Source: an uncultured Archangium sp.
Lineage (GTDB): Bacteria > Myxococcota > Myxococcia > Myxococcales > Myxococcaceae
Assembly (NCBI GenBank): GCA_946479335.1
Contig: CAMLFP010000029.1
Coordinates: 1 to 25,695, forward strand
DNA length: 25,695 nt
Reading direction: 5' to 3'
Every line of letters starts with the position of its first letter. Positions within the stretch are counted from its first letter, which is position 1. The position numbers were made by a program, and so were the translations under genes. Shown one piece after another: positions 1 through 6,657 of this stretch. Under the pieces are notes generated by a model. It was given only the letters and a program-made list of their open reading frames with translations. It was not told where the DNA came from and made no database searches.

Positions 1-2
1 GC

Positions 3-161
3 TTCATCTCGCTGGTCGACGCGGCGACGCTGCAGGTGGTCGACTCCGGCATCTGCCTCGGGCACCCGCCCGCCGACGAGGAGCTGACACTGGAGAGCCT
101 GCCTTCCGTGATTCGCGAAGCCATCGATACCGACGCGCTGGTGATTCTGCGCCATGCGTGA
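3..161 (+). CDS. 3' end of a gene with an E2-like Cys motif (partial)
   Basis: The window opens inside this gene; 52 residues and a TGA stop are visible. The fragment contains Asp-Ser-Gly-Ile-Cys-Leu-Gly (Cys at visible residue 18), followed by a Pro-rich turn, acidic residues and an amphipathic stretch. This resembles the active-site Cys region of E2 ubiquitin-conjugating enzymes, where 'G-x-I-C-L' precedes the post-catalytic helices, and of the E2-like proteins of prokaryotic Ubl operons. The stop overlaps the start of the JAB gene by 8 bp, so the two are very probably co-transcribed and translationally coupled. The E2 reading is an inference from a short motif plus context; the N-terminal fold is outside the window. 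It could instead be an unrelated protein of the same operon. Confidence 0.5.
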   Translation, partial: FISLVDAATLQVVDSGICLGHPPADEELTLESLPSVIREAIDTDALVILRHA

Positions 162-498
162 GGTCTGCTTTCTCATCGCAGGCGACGTGGTGGTGTGGAG
201 CGACGAAGGCGACTCCGCCATCGCCCTGCCCGACAAACGCGAACGCTGGGAGGCCATCTGGAAGCACCGCGCGGAGCTCACGGAGATCGCCCACTCGCAC
301 CCCGTCGGCCCGCTGGCGTTCTCGCACGAAGACTTGACCACCATGGAGGCGCTCGACTCCGCGCTGGGCAAGGCGCTGCGCTACTCCGTCGTCGCGCCGA
401 CCGGCGTCATCGCCCGCGTGGGAACCGCTGAAGAACACGTGACGCCCGAGCCGGCGTGGGCCGCGCGCCTCCGCGTTTCGTCAGGGATGCACCCGTAG
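154..498 (+). CDS. JAB/JAMM-family metalloprotease
   Basis: A 114-aa protein carrying an exact JAMM zinc motif, H-x-H-x7-S-x-x-D: His47, His49, Ser57, Asp60. This is the metal site of Mov34/MPN/PAD-1 isopeptidases such as Rpn11 and its bacterial relatives. The usual upstream catalytic Glu cannot be placed with certainty; Glu32/Glu33 are near the expected distance. At about 114 aa it is a minimal single-domain JAB protein. In prokaryotic Ubl operons such proteins process the Ubl C terminus or remove it from targets. The ATG at 154 overlaps the upstream stop by 8 bp and is followed by the Ubl and E1-like genes, which fits that role. The family call is firm; the exact substrate is inferred. Confidence 0.85.
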   Translation: MREVCFLIAGDVVVWSDEGDSAIALPDKRERWEAIWKHRAELTEIAHSHPVGPLAFSHEDLTTMEALDSALGKALRYSVVAPTGVIARVGTAEEHVTPEPAWAARLRVSSGMHP

Positions 499-516
499 CG
501 CTGTCTAGAGTCCGCG

Positions 517-524
517 AAGGGAGG
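517..524 (+). promoter_or_regulatory. Strong Shine-Dalgarno site of the Ubl gene
   Basis: AAGGGAGG lies 5 nt before the ATG at 530, a near-consensus site. The genes on either side show weaker sites, so the small Ubl may be translated at a higher level than its partner enzymes, as expected for a consumable modifier. Confidence 0.6.
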
Positions 525-529
525 CACGC

Positions 530-760
530 ATGACCATCTTGAACATCACCTACAACGGCCTGTCGGCGGACTACCCGGTCGAGCTCGACTCGCACCTCAA
601 CGACGCGGACCTGCGCCGCATCGCGGTGGAGGTCGTGCGCTCCGGCGGCGTGCCCGGCCTGCAGATCGCCAACCTGCGCGACGACGCGTTCACGAACTAC
701 GTCGTCGACCGCTTCAACGAGCGCATCTACCTGCGCCCGAAGGTGCCGTTCGGGAGCTGA
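530..760 (+). CDS. Small ubiquitin-like (beta-grasp) protein, putative
   Basis: A 76-aa protein, the same length as ubiquitin. It opens with a beta-hairpin-like pattern (Thr-Ile-Leu-Asn-Ile-Thr-Tyr, then Ala-Asp-Tyr-Pro-Val-Glu-Leu), continues into a helix-forming stretch (about residues 24-38) and ends in two short beta-like segments (Tyr-Val-Val-Asp-Arg-Phe and Ile-Tyr-Leu-Arg-Pro). This order is compatible with a beta-grasp fold. The C terminus is Val-Pro-Phe-Gly-Ser, not the usual diglycine; removal of the last Ser would expose a Gly. It lies between the JAB and E1-like genes, and its stop is 3 nt before the E1 start. The Ubl role rests mainly on size and operon position. It also resembles in size and placement the protein C of PRTRC systems. 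Confidence 0.65.
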   Translation: MTILNITYNGLSADYPVELDSHLNDADLRRIAVEVVRSGGVPGLQIANLRDDAFTNYVVDRFNERIYLRPKVPFGS

Positions 761-763
761 AAA

Positions 764-1336
764 ATGCGTGTCATCTTCTGCGGCGTTGGGGCGCTGGGCT
801 CCACCGCCGCTGTCTTCTGCCGAAACCTCGACGCCGAGCTGACGTTCATCGACTTCGACCGCGTCGAGTCGAAGAACCTCCTCGCGCAGGCGTACGTGAA
901 GCAGTCGCTCGGCAAGAACAAGGCCGAGGCGCTCAAGCTGCAGCTCTCGAACTTCTACGGCAAGAAGAGCGACGCGTTCGGCGTGAAGCTCACCGCCGAG
1001 AACATCGACGCGCTGTGCGGCGGCGCCGACCTGCTCGTCGACTGCTTCGACAACCTGAAGAGCCGCGCGCTGCTCTCTGACTTCGCGCGCAAGACGAACA
1101 AGGCGCTGGTGCACGCGGCCATCTCCGGCGACGGCACCTTCGGCCTCATCCGGTGGGACGAGCGCTTCACGCCCGACGCTGAAGACACCGAGGGCCAGGC
1201 GACCTGCGAAGGCGGCGAGCACCTGCCCGTCATCGGCGCGCTCGGCACGGCGCTGGCCGGCATCATCCGCGACTACGTGAAGAGCTCCGTGAAGCGCGAC
1301 GTGATGGTGACCCTCAACGCGCTGACTCCCACGTAG
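764..1336 (+). CDS. E1-like/ThiF-family adenylyltransferase
   Basis: A 190-aa Rossmann-type protein of the ThiF/MoeB/E1 superfamily, which adenylates the C terminus of a ubiquitin-like partner. The nucleotide-binding loop Gly-Val-Gly-Ala-Leu-Gly (residues 7-12) is at the very N terminus. It is followed by Phe-Ile-Asp-Phe-Asp-Arg-Val-Glu-x-x-Asn (28-38), the acidic/Asn signature of the family, and Asp-Cys-Phe-Asp-Asn (93-97). Cys148, just before a Gly-rich helix (Val-Ile-Gly-Ala-Leu-Gly), matches the position of the catalytic or crossover Cys of ThiF/E1 proteins. It is shorter than the usual 240-270 aa, and no paired CxxC zinc motifs are visible. It starts 3 nt after the Ubl stop and is the last gene of the run. 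Confidence 0.88.
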   Translation: MRVIFCGVGALGSTAAVFCRNLDAELTFIDFDRVESKNLLAQAYVKQSLGKNKAEALKLQLSNFYGKKSDAFGVKLTAENIDALCGGADLLVDCFDNLKSRALLSDFARKTNKALVHAAISGDGTFGLIRWDERFTPDAEDTEGQATCEGGEHLPVIGALGTALAGIIRDYVKSSVKRDVMVTLNALTPT

Positions 1337-1339
1337 AGC

Positions 1340-2224
1340 TCAGCCCAGCAGCTGCCACCACAGCGGCACGGTCAGCAGCGAGAGCGGCACGCCGAGGGCG
1401 ATGAACGCCGCGGCGAGGCCGGGCTCGAGGTCGTAGTCAGACGCCACGACGCCGGCGGTCACCATCGGCGCCATCGCGGCCTGCGAGACGACGATGCGCT
1501 CGGTCTCCCCGATGCCGCCGCGCCACAGGTACAGAATCGCGCACACCATCGCGGGCGCCGCAACGAGCTTCCACGAGAGGCCGGTCAGCAACCGCACGCC
1601 GTTACCCTTCAGGGCGCGCATGTCCAACGACCAGCCGACGCTCGCCAGCGCCAGCGGGCTCAACATCGCGGCGAGCCGGTCCAACACGCCTTCGAAGGCC
1701 GGAGGAAACGTCACCGGCTTGAGCACCACCGCCAGCACCAGCGCCCACAGCGCCGGCCGGGTGACGAGCCCGCGCAGCACCTTGCCCACCGAGACGCGCG
1801 CGCCCGACACCGCCGCCGCGAAGGGGATGCCCAGCACGAAGAGCGCGACGAAGGCGCCGAGTTGGTCGGCCACGGTGGCGACGCCCAGCACCTGCTTGCC
1901 GCCCAGCGCCTCCAGCAACGGGAGCCCGACGAAGGCGGTGTTGCACAGCCCCGCGCACAGCGCGACGCACGCCCACGCCTTCGAGCGCGAGGTGAACCAC
2001 ACCACCGCCGCGGGCACGAAGAACACCAGCCACAGCAACGCGGCTTCGGCGACGGCCACGCCATCCAGCGGGGCGTCGTGAATGGCCCGCAGCACCAGCG
2101 CCGGCAGCGAGACGAACATCACCCACGCGTTGATGGCGCGGTGGCTGTCTTCGGGCAACGCGCGCGTCCTCCGCGCCAGCACGCCCACGAAGAAGCAGAG
2201 AATCAGCAGCAGCAGGTTGGTCAC
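1340..2224 (-). CDS. AEC-family (auxin efflux carrier-type) permease
   Basis: A 294-aa, very hydrophobic protein with about ten predicted membrane segments spread along its length. It has features of the AEC family (bile acid/auxin/malonate-type permeases): an N-terminal hydrophobic helix followed by Arg-rich loop, Pro-Glu-Asp, Ala-Ile-Asn-x-Trp-Val, an Asn-Thr-Ala-Phe-Val-Gly-Leu-Pro motif in the middle (about residues 95-102), and Met-Ala-Pro-Met-Val-Thr-Ala near the C terminus. The family moves organic anions out of or into the cytoplasm; the substrate cannot be read from sequence. It is convergent with the E1-like gene, only 3 bp apart, and divergent from the small secreted protein at 2255. 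Length is slightly under the typical 310 aa. Confidence 0.85.
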   Translation of the reverse strand: MTNLLLLILCFFVGVLARRTRALPEDSHRAINAWVMFVSLPALVLRAIHDAPLDGVAVAEAALLWLVFFVPAAVVWFTSRSKAWACVALCAGLCNTAFVGLPLLEALGGKQVLGVATVADQLGAFVALFVLGIPFAAAVSGARVSVGKVLRGLVTRPALWALVLAVVLKPVTFPPAFEGVLDRLAAMLSPLALASVGWSLDMRALKGNGVRLLTGLSWKLVAAPAMVCAILYLWRGGIGETERIVVSQAAMAPMVTAGVVASDYDLEPGLAAAFIALGVPLSLLTVPLWWQLLG

Positions 2225-2254
2225 GGCGGCACGAGGCGCACTACAACATCGCCC

Positions 2255-2500
2255 ATGCTCATGCTCGCGCTCTCACTGCTGCTGGCCACCGAGCCGCCCG
2301 ACGCAGGCGCCGATGAGCCGGTGCCGTGCAAGACGTGGCGTGACTGCAGCTACGACGATTCGCGGCCCGCCCACCCGGCCTCGTCAAAGAAGGTGAAGCG
2401 GAAAATTCAGCGCAAGGTGCGCCCGTGCATCGACAGCGAGACCGATGCCGTGTGCGACGACGCGACGAAGACCTGCCGCGTCGTGCACTGGAAGTGCTGA
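2255..2500 (+). CDS. Small Cys-rich secreted protein
   Basis: An 81-aa protein starting at ATG 2255 (a second ATG lies 6 nt on). The first about 12 residues are Leu-rich and look like a short signal peptide. The mature part has six Cys (25, 31, 58, 67, 74 and the last residue, 81) and a central Lys/Arg-rich stretch (residues 45-55), so a disulfide-stabilised extracytoplasmic peptide is plausible. The Cys-x5-Cys and Cys-x6-Cys spacings recall small secreted Cys-rich proteins common in myxobacteria. It is divergent from the AEC permease with only 30 bp between them, and its stop is 1 bp from that of the convergent 59-aa gene. No function is recognised. Confidence 0.65.
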   Translation: MLMLALSLLLATEPPDAGADEPVPCKTWRDCSYDDSRPAHPASSKKVKRKIQRKVRPCIDSETDAVCDDATKTCRVVHWKC

Positions 2501-2501
2501 C

Positions 2502-2681
2502 TTACTCTTCGACGACCGGCTGCGGCCCGGGGACGATGTGCGCGATGTCGGGGTCGACACCGTCGGCAGCGGGGCCACGCGCGTCCTTCTCTGCCTTCCG
2601 CTGCGCCGCCTTCTCCTTCTTCTCCTTCTTGTGCTCCTTGCGGGCGAGTTCCTTCTGACGCTTCGAGGCTCCGTTGAACAT
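2502..2681 (-). CDS. 59-aa Lys/Glu-rich small protein
   Basis: A short gene encoding 59 residues: Met-Phe-Asn-Gly at the start, a highly charged helix dominated by Lys, Glu, Arg and Ala (about 7-35), then an acidic, Pro-rich tail with Asp-Pro-Asp-Ile-Ala and Pro-Gly-Pro-Gln-Pro. An AAGGAGT Shine-Dalgarno sequence (complement of 2687-2693) sits 5 nt before the ATG, which supports real translation. It lies 28 bp downstream of ribonuclease D on the same strand and may be co-transcribed. The basic charged helix could bind nucleic acid or act as a coiled coil, but this is a guess. No family with known function is recognised. Confidence 0.7.
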   Translation of the reverse strand: MFNGASKRQKELARKEHKKEKKEKAAQRKAEKDARGPAADGVDPDIAHIVPGPQPVVEE

Positions 2682-2709
2682 GCGCGACTCCTTCGTAAAG
2701 GTGAGCGGC

Positions 2710-3852
2710 TTACGCTGACAACAACCCCATTAACACGTCACCGTAGAGAGCCAACCGCTTCTGACCAAAATACGGTACGCGCTCCAGCGCTTCCGGAGAG
2801 GCTGGCGCGGTGCTCGCCAGCTCTTCGACCAGGGCGTTCGACAGCACGACTGAAGGCGTCACCTTGCGCTCCAGCGCCGTCTTCTTGCGCCACTCGAGGA
2901 GCGCCTCTTCGCGCTTCTTCTTCTTCGGGTCGCGGTCGCGCTTCTCTTCCGACGGCTTCAGCTCGCCCGACGCGACGGCGGCGGTGACGCGCGCGATGAC
3001 GGAGAGGATCTCCTCGCCGTGCTCCCGCGCCACCTGCCCGCGCACGCCCGCCAGCTTCACCATCGTCTTCACGTCAGACGGGAACTTCGTCGACAGCTCG
3101 CCCAGCGCCATGTTCGACAGCACGCGGCCGGTGGGCACGTCTTCCTTCTCGGCCCACTGGAGGCGCAGCCGGTGCAGCTCCTTCGCGATGTGCGTGGCGG
3201 CGGTGAACTGCTCGCGCGAGAGCCCGGTGCGCGGCAGCTTCGGCGTGAAGTCGGCGGCGTCGGGGCGCGCCGCGGCGTCGTCGCACATGCGCTGGCAGTC
3301 GAGCAGCACCTCTTCCAACACGCCGGCGGTCTGACACGCCTCGCGCACCCAGCGGCCCACATCGCACAGGTAGCGCACGTCGTCGGCGATGTACTCGCGC
3401 AGCTCCGGCGGCAGCGGGCGCTTCGAGAAGTCGGCCTGCTGGTGCTCTTTCTTGAGCGTCTGGCCCAGCTTCTCCTTCACCAGGTCGGCGAGGCCCACCT
3501 TCGGCCAGCCCAGCAGCGTCGCCGCGCGGTGCGTGTCGAAGAGGCCTTTGACGCGCACGCCTTCTTCCGCGAGGTACTGGAGGTCGCCGCCCGCGGCGTG
3601 GAAGAACTTGGTCACCGAGTCGTCGGCGAACATCGCCTCGAGCGAGCGCGGCGAGACGCCCGGCTGCAGCGTGTCGAGCAGGAAGATGTCGGCGTCGGTG
3701 CCGAGCTGCACGAAGCACAGCTTCGCGCGGAAGTGGTGCATCGAATCGGCTTCGACGTCGACGGCGACCTCCCGCGCGGGGGTCAGCGCCGAGGCGACCT
3801 GGGGCAACTGCGATGAGTCACCGACATCAACGACACGCTCGGGAAAAGACAC
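2710..3852 (-). CDS. rnd: Ribonuclease D (DEDDy 3'-5' exoribonuclease)
   Basis: A 380-aa protein matching the RNase D layout: an N-terminal DEDDy exonuclease domain followed by HRDC-type helical domains. Exo I is Asp32-Val-Glu34; exo II is His-Ala-Ala-Gly-Gly-Asp90-Leu; exo III is Tyr154-x3-Asp158-Val. These residues bind the two catalytic metals. Residues about 210-290 form the first HRDC-like domain; a Lys/Arg-rich linker (about 302-315) leads to a second near the C terminus. The enzyme trims 3' ends of tRNA precursors and other structured RNAs in the cytoplasm. It is divergent from ttcA across 48 bp, so two RNA-metabolism genes share this intergenic region. Length is close to that of E. 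coli RNase D (375 aa). Confidence 0.92.
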   Translation of the reverse strand: MSFPERVVDVGDSSQLPQVASALTPAREVAVDVEADSMHHFRAKLCFVQLGTDADIFLLDTLQPGVSPRSLEAMFADDSVTKFFHAAGGDLQYLAEEGVRVKGLFDTHRAATLLGWPKVGLADLVKEKLGQTLKKEHQQADFSKRPLPPELREYIADDVRYLCDVGRWVREACQTAGVLEEVLLDCQRMCDDAAARPDAADFTPKLPRTGLSREQFTAATHIAKELHRLRLQWAEKEDVPTGRVLSNMALGELSTKFPSDVKTMVKLAGVRGQVAREHGEEILSVIARVTAAVASGELKPSEEKRDRDPKKKKREEALLEWRKKTALERKVTPSVVLSNALVEELASTAPASPEALERVPYFGQKRLALYGDVLMGLLSA

Positions 3853-3900
3853 GCCTTCGCCACTAGCAAGAAGCGGCGTTGTGAGCTACGGCGCGCGCGC

Positions 3901-4719
3901 GTGGAAGAGCTGAACCGCCTCGAAAAATCGCTGCTCCAGCACGTCGGCAAGGCGGTGGCCGACTTCTCGCTGATCCAGGAAGGCGACCGCATCATGGTGG
4001 CCATCTCCGGTGGGAAAGACTCGTACACCATGCTGCACCTGCTGCGCCGGCTGCAGCAGCGCGCGCCGGTGAAGTTCGAGCTCATCGCGGTGAACCTCGA
4101 CCAGGGCCACCCGGGCTTCCCCGCGCAGATGCTGGAGGCGTGGCTCCAGAAGAACGAGTACCCCTACCGGCTGCTGAAGGAAGACACCTACAGCATCGTG
4201 TTGGACAAGCTGAAGCCGGGGCAGACGCAGTGCAGCCTCTGCTCGCGCCTGCGCCGCGGCATCCTCTACACGGCGGCGGTCGACATGGGCTGCACCAAGA
4301 TCGCGCTCGGGCACCACCGCGACGACCTCATCCACACCTTCCTGCTGAACCAGTTCTTCGCGGGCACCACCGCGACGATGCCGCCCATCCTCAAGAGCAA
4401 CGACGGCCGCAACACCGTGATCCGCCCGCTGGCGTACGCGCCTGAAGCCGACATCGCGCGCTTCGCGGAGCTGATGAAGTTCCCCATCATCCCCTGCGAC
4501 CTGTGTGGCTCGCAGGAGAACCTCCAGCGCAAGCGCGTGAAGCGGCTCGTCGACGAGCTTGGCAAGGAGATCCCCATGTTGCGCAGCTCGCTGCTGTCAG
4601 CCATGGGCAACCTGCACACTTCTCACCTGCTCGACCAGAAGCTGTGGAAGCTCCCGGTCGAGGGAGACGAGAAGCTGGTGCCGTTGAAGACGAAGACGGA
4701 GACCCCCGATGCCGCTTGA
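3901..4719 (+). CDS. ttcA: tRNA 2-thiocytidine(32) synthetase
   Basis: A 272-aa ATP-dependent enzyme that thiolates C32 of certain tRNAs. The PP-loop Ser-Gly-Gly-Lys-Asp-Ser is at 36-41. Two CxxC pairs, Cys111/Cys114 and Cys199/Cys202, match the Cys residues that hold the iron-sulfur cluster in TtcA. Gly-His-His-Arg-Asp-Asp (137-142) is also typical of the family. The start is a GTG at 3901; no in-frame ATG precedes the PP-loop at a sensible distance. The 3' end overlaps the TerB-domain gene by 11 bp, so the two are probably translated from one message. Length is close to the roughly 310 aa of E. coli TtcA, with a shorter C terminus. Confidence 0.92.
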   Translation: MEELNRLEKSLLQHVGKAVADFSLIQEGDRIMVAISGGKDSYTMLHLLRRLQQRAPVKFELIAVNLDQGHPGFPAQMLEAWLQKNEYPYRLLKEDTYSIVLDKLKPGQTQCSLCSRLRRGILYTAAVDMGCTKIALGHHRDDLIHTFLLNQFFAGTTATMPPILKSNDGRNTVIRPLAYAPEADIARFAELMKFPIIPCDLCGSQENLQRKRVKRLVDELGKEIPMLRSSLLSAMGNLHTSHLLDQKLWKLPVEGDEKLVPLKTKTETPDAA

Positions 4720-5530
4720 ACTGCTGAAGCAGGCCCGCCGAGATCGCAACACCGCGCTCATCGACGTGATGGTGTTGGCCGCGTCGGCAGACGGCGACGT
4801 CACCAAGGTCGAGCTGAAGAACCTGCTGGCCCGCGTCATCGAGCGCCCGGAGTTCGAGGGCGTCAACGCGGCGGAGATTTCGGGCCTGGTGGAGACCTCG
4901 GCGCGGCGCCTCGGGCACGCGCGCGGGCTGGAAGACGTGCTCAAGGTGCTGAAACAGAGACTCCCCGGCCACCGCAACCGCCTGCTGGCCTTCGGGCTCG
5001 CGACCTCGGTGGCGATGGCCGACCGCAAGACCACCAGGGACGAGCTGACGCTGCTCAAGAGCTTCCAGCAGGCGTTCGCGCTGAGCGAAGCCGACGTGGC
5101 GAAGGTGTTCGACGCCGTGGAGCGCGGCGCGCCGCTGGCGGAGGTGCTGGGCGAGCCGCTGGAGCAGCTCTACGCCGAGGTGATGGTGCTGGTGTCGGCG
5201 GCCGACGGTGAAGTCTCCCGCGCCGAGGCTGACGCGATTCTCGAGAACCTGGCGGCCAACCCGGTGTTCCGCGAGACGTCGGCCGACCTCGCGCGCGGCT
5301 ACCTGCGCGACGCGCTGGAGAACCTGCGCACCTGGGGCCTGCCCGCGCGGCTGACGGCGCTGGCGCAGGGCCTCTCGACGAAGAAGCAGCGCGCGCGCGC
5401 CTGGGCGCTGGCCACGCGCGTGGCGCACGCCCACCCGCCGGCGCCCGCCACGCTGCGCACGCTGGAGCTGCTCCAGGCCACCTTCGGCCTCAACGACGAA
5501 GAGGCCGCACGCCTCGCGATGGAGAGCTGA
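4709..5530 (+). CDS. Tandem TerB-like domain protein
   Basis: A 273-aa, all-helical cytoplasmic protein. Two repeats of a TerB-like (tellurite-resistance B) pattern can be seen. Domain 1 begins near residue 17 with Ala-Asp-Gly-Asp-Val-x3-Glu (27-35) and has a second acidic motif, Ala-Asp-x5-Asp-Glu (104-112). Domain 2 begins near 152 with Ala-Asp-Gly-Glu-Val-x3-Glu (165-173). These acidic clusters are the presumed metal-binding sites of the family. The biochemical role of stand-alone TerB domains is poorly known; they are linked to metal sensing and stress. The gene overlaps ttcA by 11 bp and is followed after 1 bp by the PhnD-like gene, which suggests an operon of three. Confidence 0.75.
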   Translation: MPLELLKQARRDRNTALIDVMVLAASADGDVTKVELKNLLARVIERPEFEGVNAAEISGLVETSARRLGHARGLEDVLKVLKQRLPGHRNRLLAFGLATSVAMADRKTTRDELTLLKSFQQAFALSEADVAKVFDAVERGAPLAEVLGEPLEQLYAEVMVLVSAADGEVSRAEADAILENLAANPVFRETSADLARGYLRDALENLRTWGLPARLTALAQGLSTKKQRARAWALATRVAHAHPPAPATLRTLELLQATFGLNDEEAARLAMES

Positions 5531-5531
5531 C

Positions 5532-6338
5532 GTGTCGCGCGCTGAACGCACCGTCGTCCGCTTTGCGTTGCCGTCGACGCTCGGGCCCATCGCCCGGGAG
5601 CTGGCCTCGCAGCTGCAGACGCACCTCGCGTCAGCGCTGGGTCGCGAGACCGAGGTGGTGGTGGGCGCGACGTACGAGCAGCTCGCCCGCGAGCTGTTGT
5701 CAGGCAAGGCCGACGCGGCGTGGGCGCCGCCCTTCGTGTGCGCGCGCATCGAGGCGATGGGCGTGCGGGTGCTGGTGCGGGGCGTGCGGCAGGGCGTCTC
5801 GACGTACCGCGCGGCGCTGCTGACGCGGGCGAACGAGGCGCTGACGCTCAAGGACCTCCAGGGCAAGACCGCCGCGTGGACCGACCGCGACTCCGTGGGC
5901 GGCTACCTGCTGCCGATGGCGTGGCTCAAGGAGCAGGGGGTCGACGCGGGCAAGACCTTCGCCGCGCAGAACTTCTACGCCACCTACCGGCACGCGCTCG
6001 AGGCGGTGGCCGAGGGCAAGGCCGACGTCACCTCCATCTTCGCGTCGAGCGCGAAGAGCGGGCAGCCCGACAGCCTCGGCATCGAGGAGGTCTGGGCCGG
6101 CAAGGCGAGCGAGTTCCGCGTGCTGGGCTTCACCGACGAGGCGCCGAACGACGGCGTGGCGGTGTCGATGAACGCGCCTCCGCAGGTGGTGCTCGACCTC
6201 GAGAAGTCGTTGCTCTCGCTGCACCAGACCGAGGCCGGCCGCGCGCTGCTGAAGGACTGCTTCCACGCCGACCGGTTCGAGCTCGCGCCGCGCATGGGCT
6301 ACCGCGCGCTGTACCGCGTGGCGCTCGCCAGCCTCTGA
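5532..6338 (+). CDS. PhnD/SsuA-type periplasmic-binding-fold protein lacking a signal peptide
   Basis: A 268-aa protein, GTG start at 5532, one base after the TerB-domain stop. It has the type-2 periplasmic-binding fold seen in PhnD-like phosphonate/phosphite binders: an N-terminal Phe-Ala-Leu-Pro strand, Gly-Lys-Ala-Asp-Ala-Ala-Trp-Ala-Pro-Pro (about 57-66), Gly-Lys-Thr-Ala-Ala-Trp-Thr-Asp-Arg-Asp-Ser-Val-Gly-Gly-Tyr (111-125), and Gly-Lys-Ala-Asp-Val-Thr (160-165). No signal peptide or lipobox is present, and no ABC permease or ATPase lies nearby. A transport role is therefore unlikely; an intracellular ligand sensor or an enzyme of the same fold fits better. The ligand is unknown. Confidence 0.75.
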   Translation: MSRAERTVVRFALPSTLGPIARELASQLQTHLASALGRETEVVVGATYEQLARELLSGKADAAWAPPFVCARIEAMGVRVLVRGVRQGVSTYRAALLTRANEALTLKDLQGKTAAWTDRDSVGGYLLPMAWLKEQGVDAGKTFAAQNFYATYRHALEAVAEGKADVTSIFASSAKSGQPDSLGIEEVWAGKASEFRVLGFTDEAPNDGVAVSMNAPPQVVLDLEKSLLSLHQTEAGRALLKDCFHADRFELAPRMGYRALYRVALASL

Positions 6339-6342
6339 CAAC

Positions 6343-6543
6343 TCAGCGCTTGCCGACCGACGCGCGGAGCTGCGCAACGAGGGCTTCGAGCTGCGCCTCG
6401 GTCGCGTTCGGCCCGAGGTTCTTGAGCGCCACCTCGCGCATGGCGGCCTCGTCGCCCCGGGCGGCGCGCAGCGCGAGCGCGAACATGTCACGCAGCTGAC
6501 CGATGGCCTCCACGGCCTCGGGGGTCGGAGTCTTCTTCGCCAT
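6343..6543 (-). CDS. Small helical protein of unknown function
   Basis: A 66-aa protein starting at the ATG at 6543. An upstream in-frame ATG at 6639 would add 32 residues rich in Trp, Pro and Arg that look like intergenic translation, so the internal start is chosen. The protein is mostly helix-forming, with Ala/Leu/Glu-rich segments (about 9-30 and 47-63) and a basic end (Val-Gly-Lys-Arg). No clear Shine-Dalgarno site is visible. It is convergent with the PhnD-like gene, 4 bp apart, and lies 114 bp downstream of the M28 peptidase on the same strand. No family is recognised. Confidence 0.55.
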   Translation of the reverse strand: MAKKTPTPEAVEAIGQLRDMFALALRAARGDEAAMREVALKNLGPNATEAQLEALVAQLRASVGKR

Positions 6544-6657
6544 GGGCGACAGCTCGCCCGATTCTGCGCGCGTTGAGAACCCCCAACCAGGGCATGGCGT
6601 CACCCGCCAGCGCCAGGGCTCGCGCGTCACGGAGATCATGCGTGCTTCAATCGTCTT

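Noticed and set aside
6544..6639. N-terminal extension of the 66-aa protein
   Set aside because: The extra 32 residues are Trp/Pro/Arg-rich and unlike the helical body; no ribosome site before the upstream ATG.
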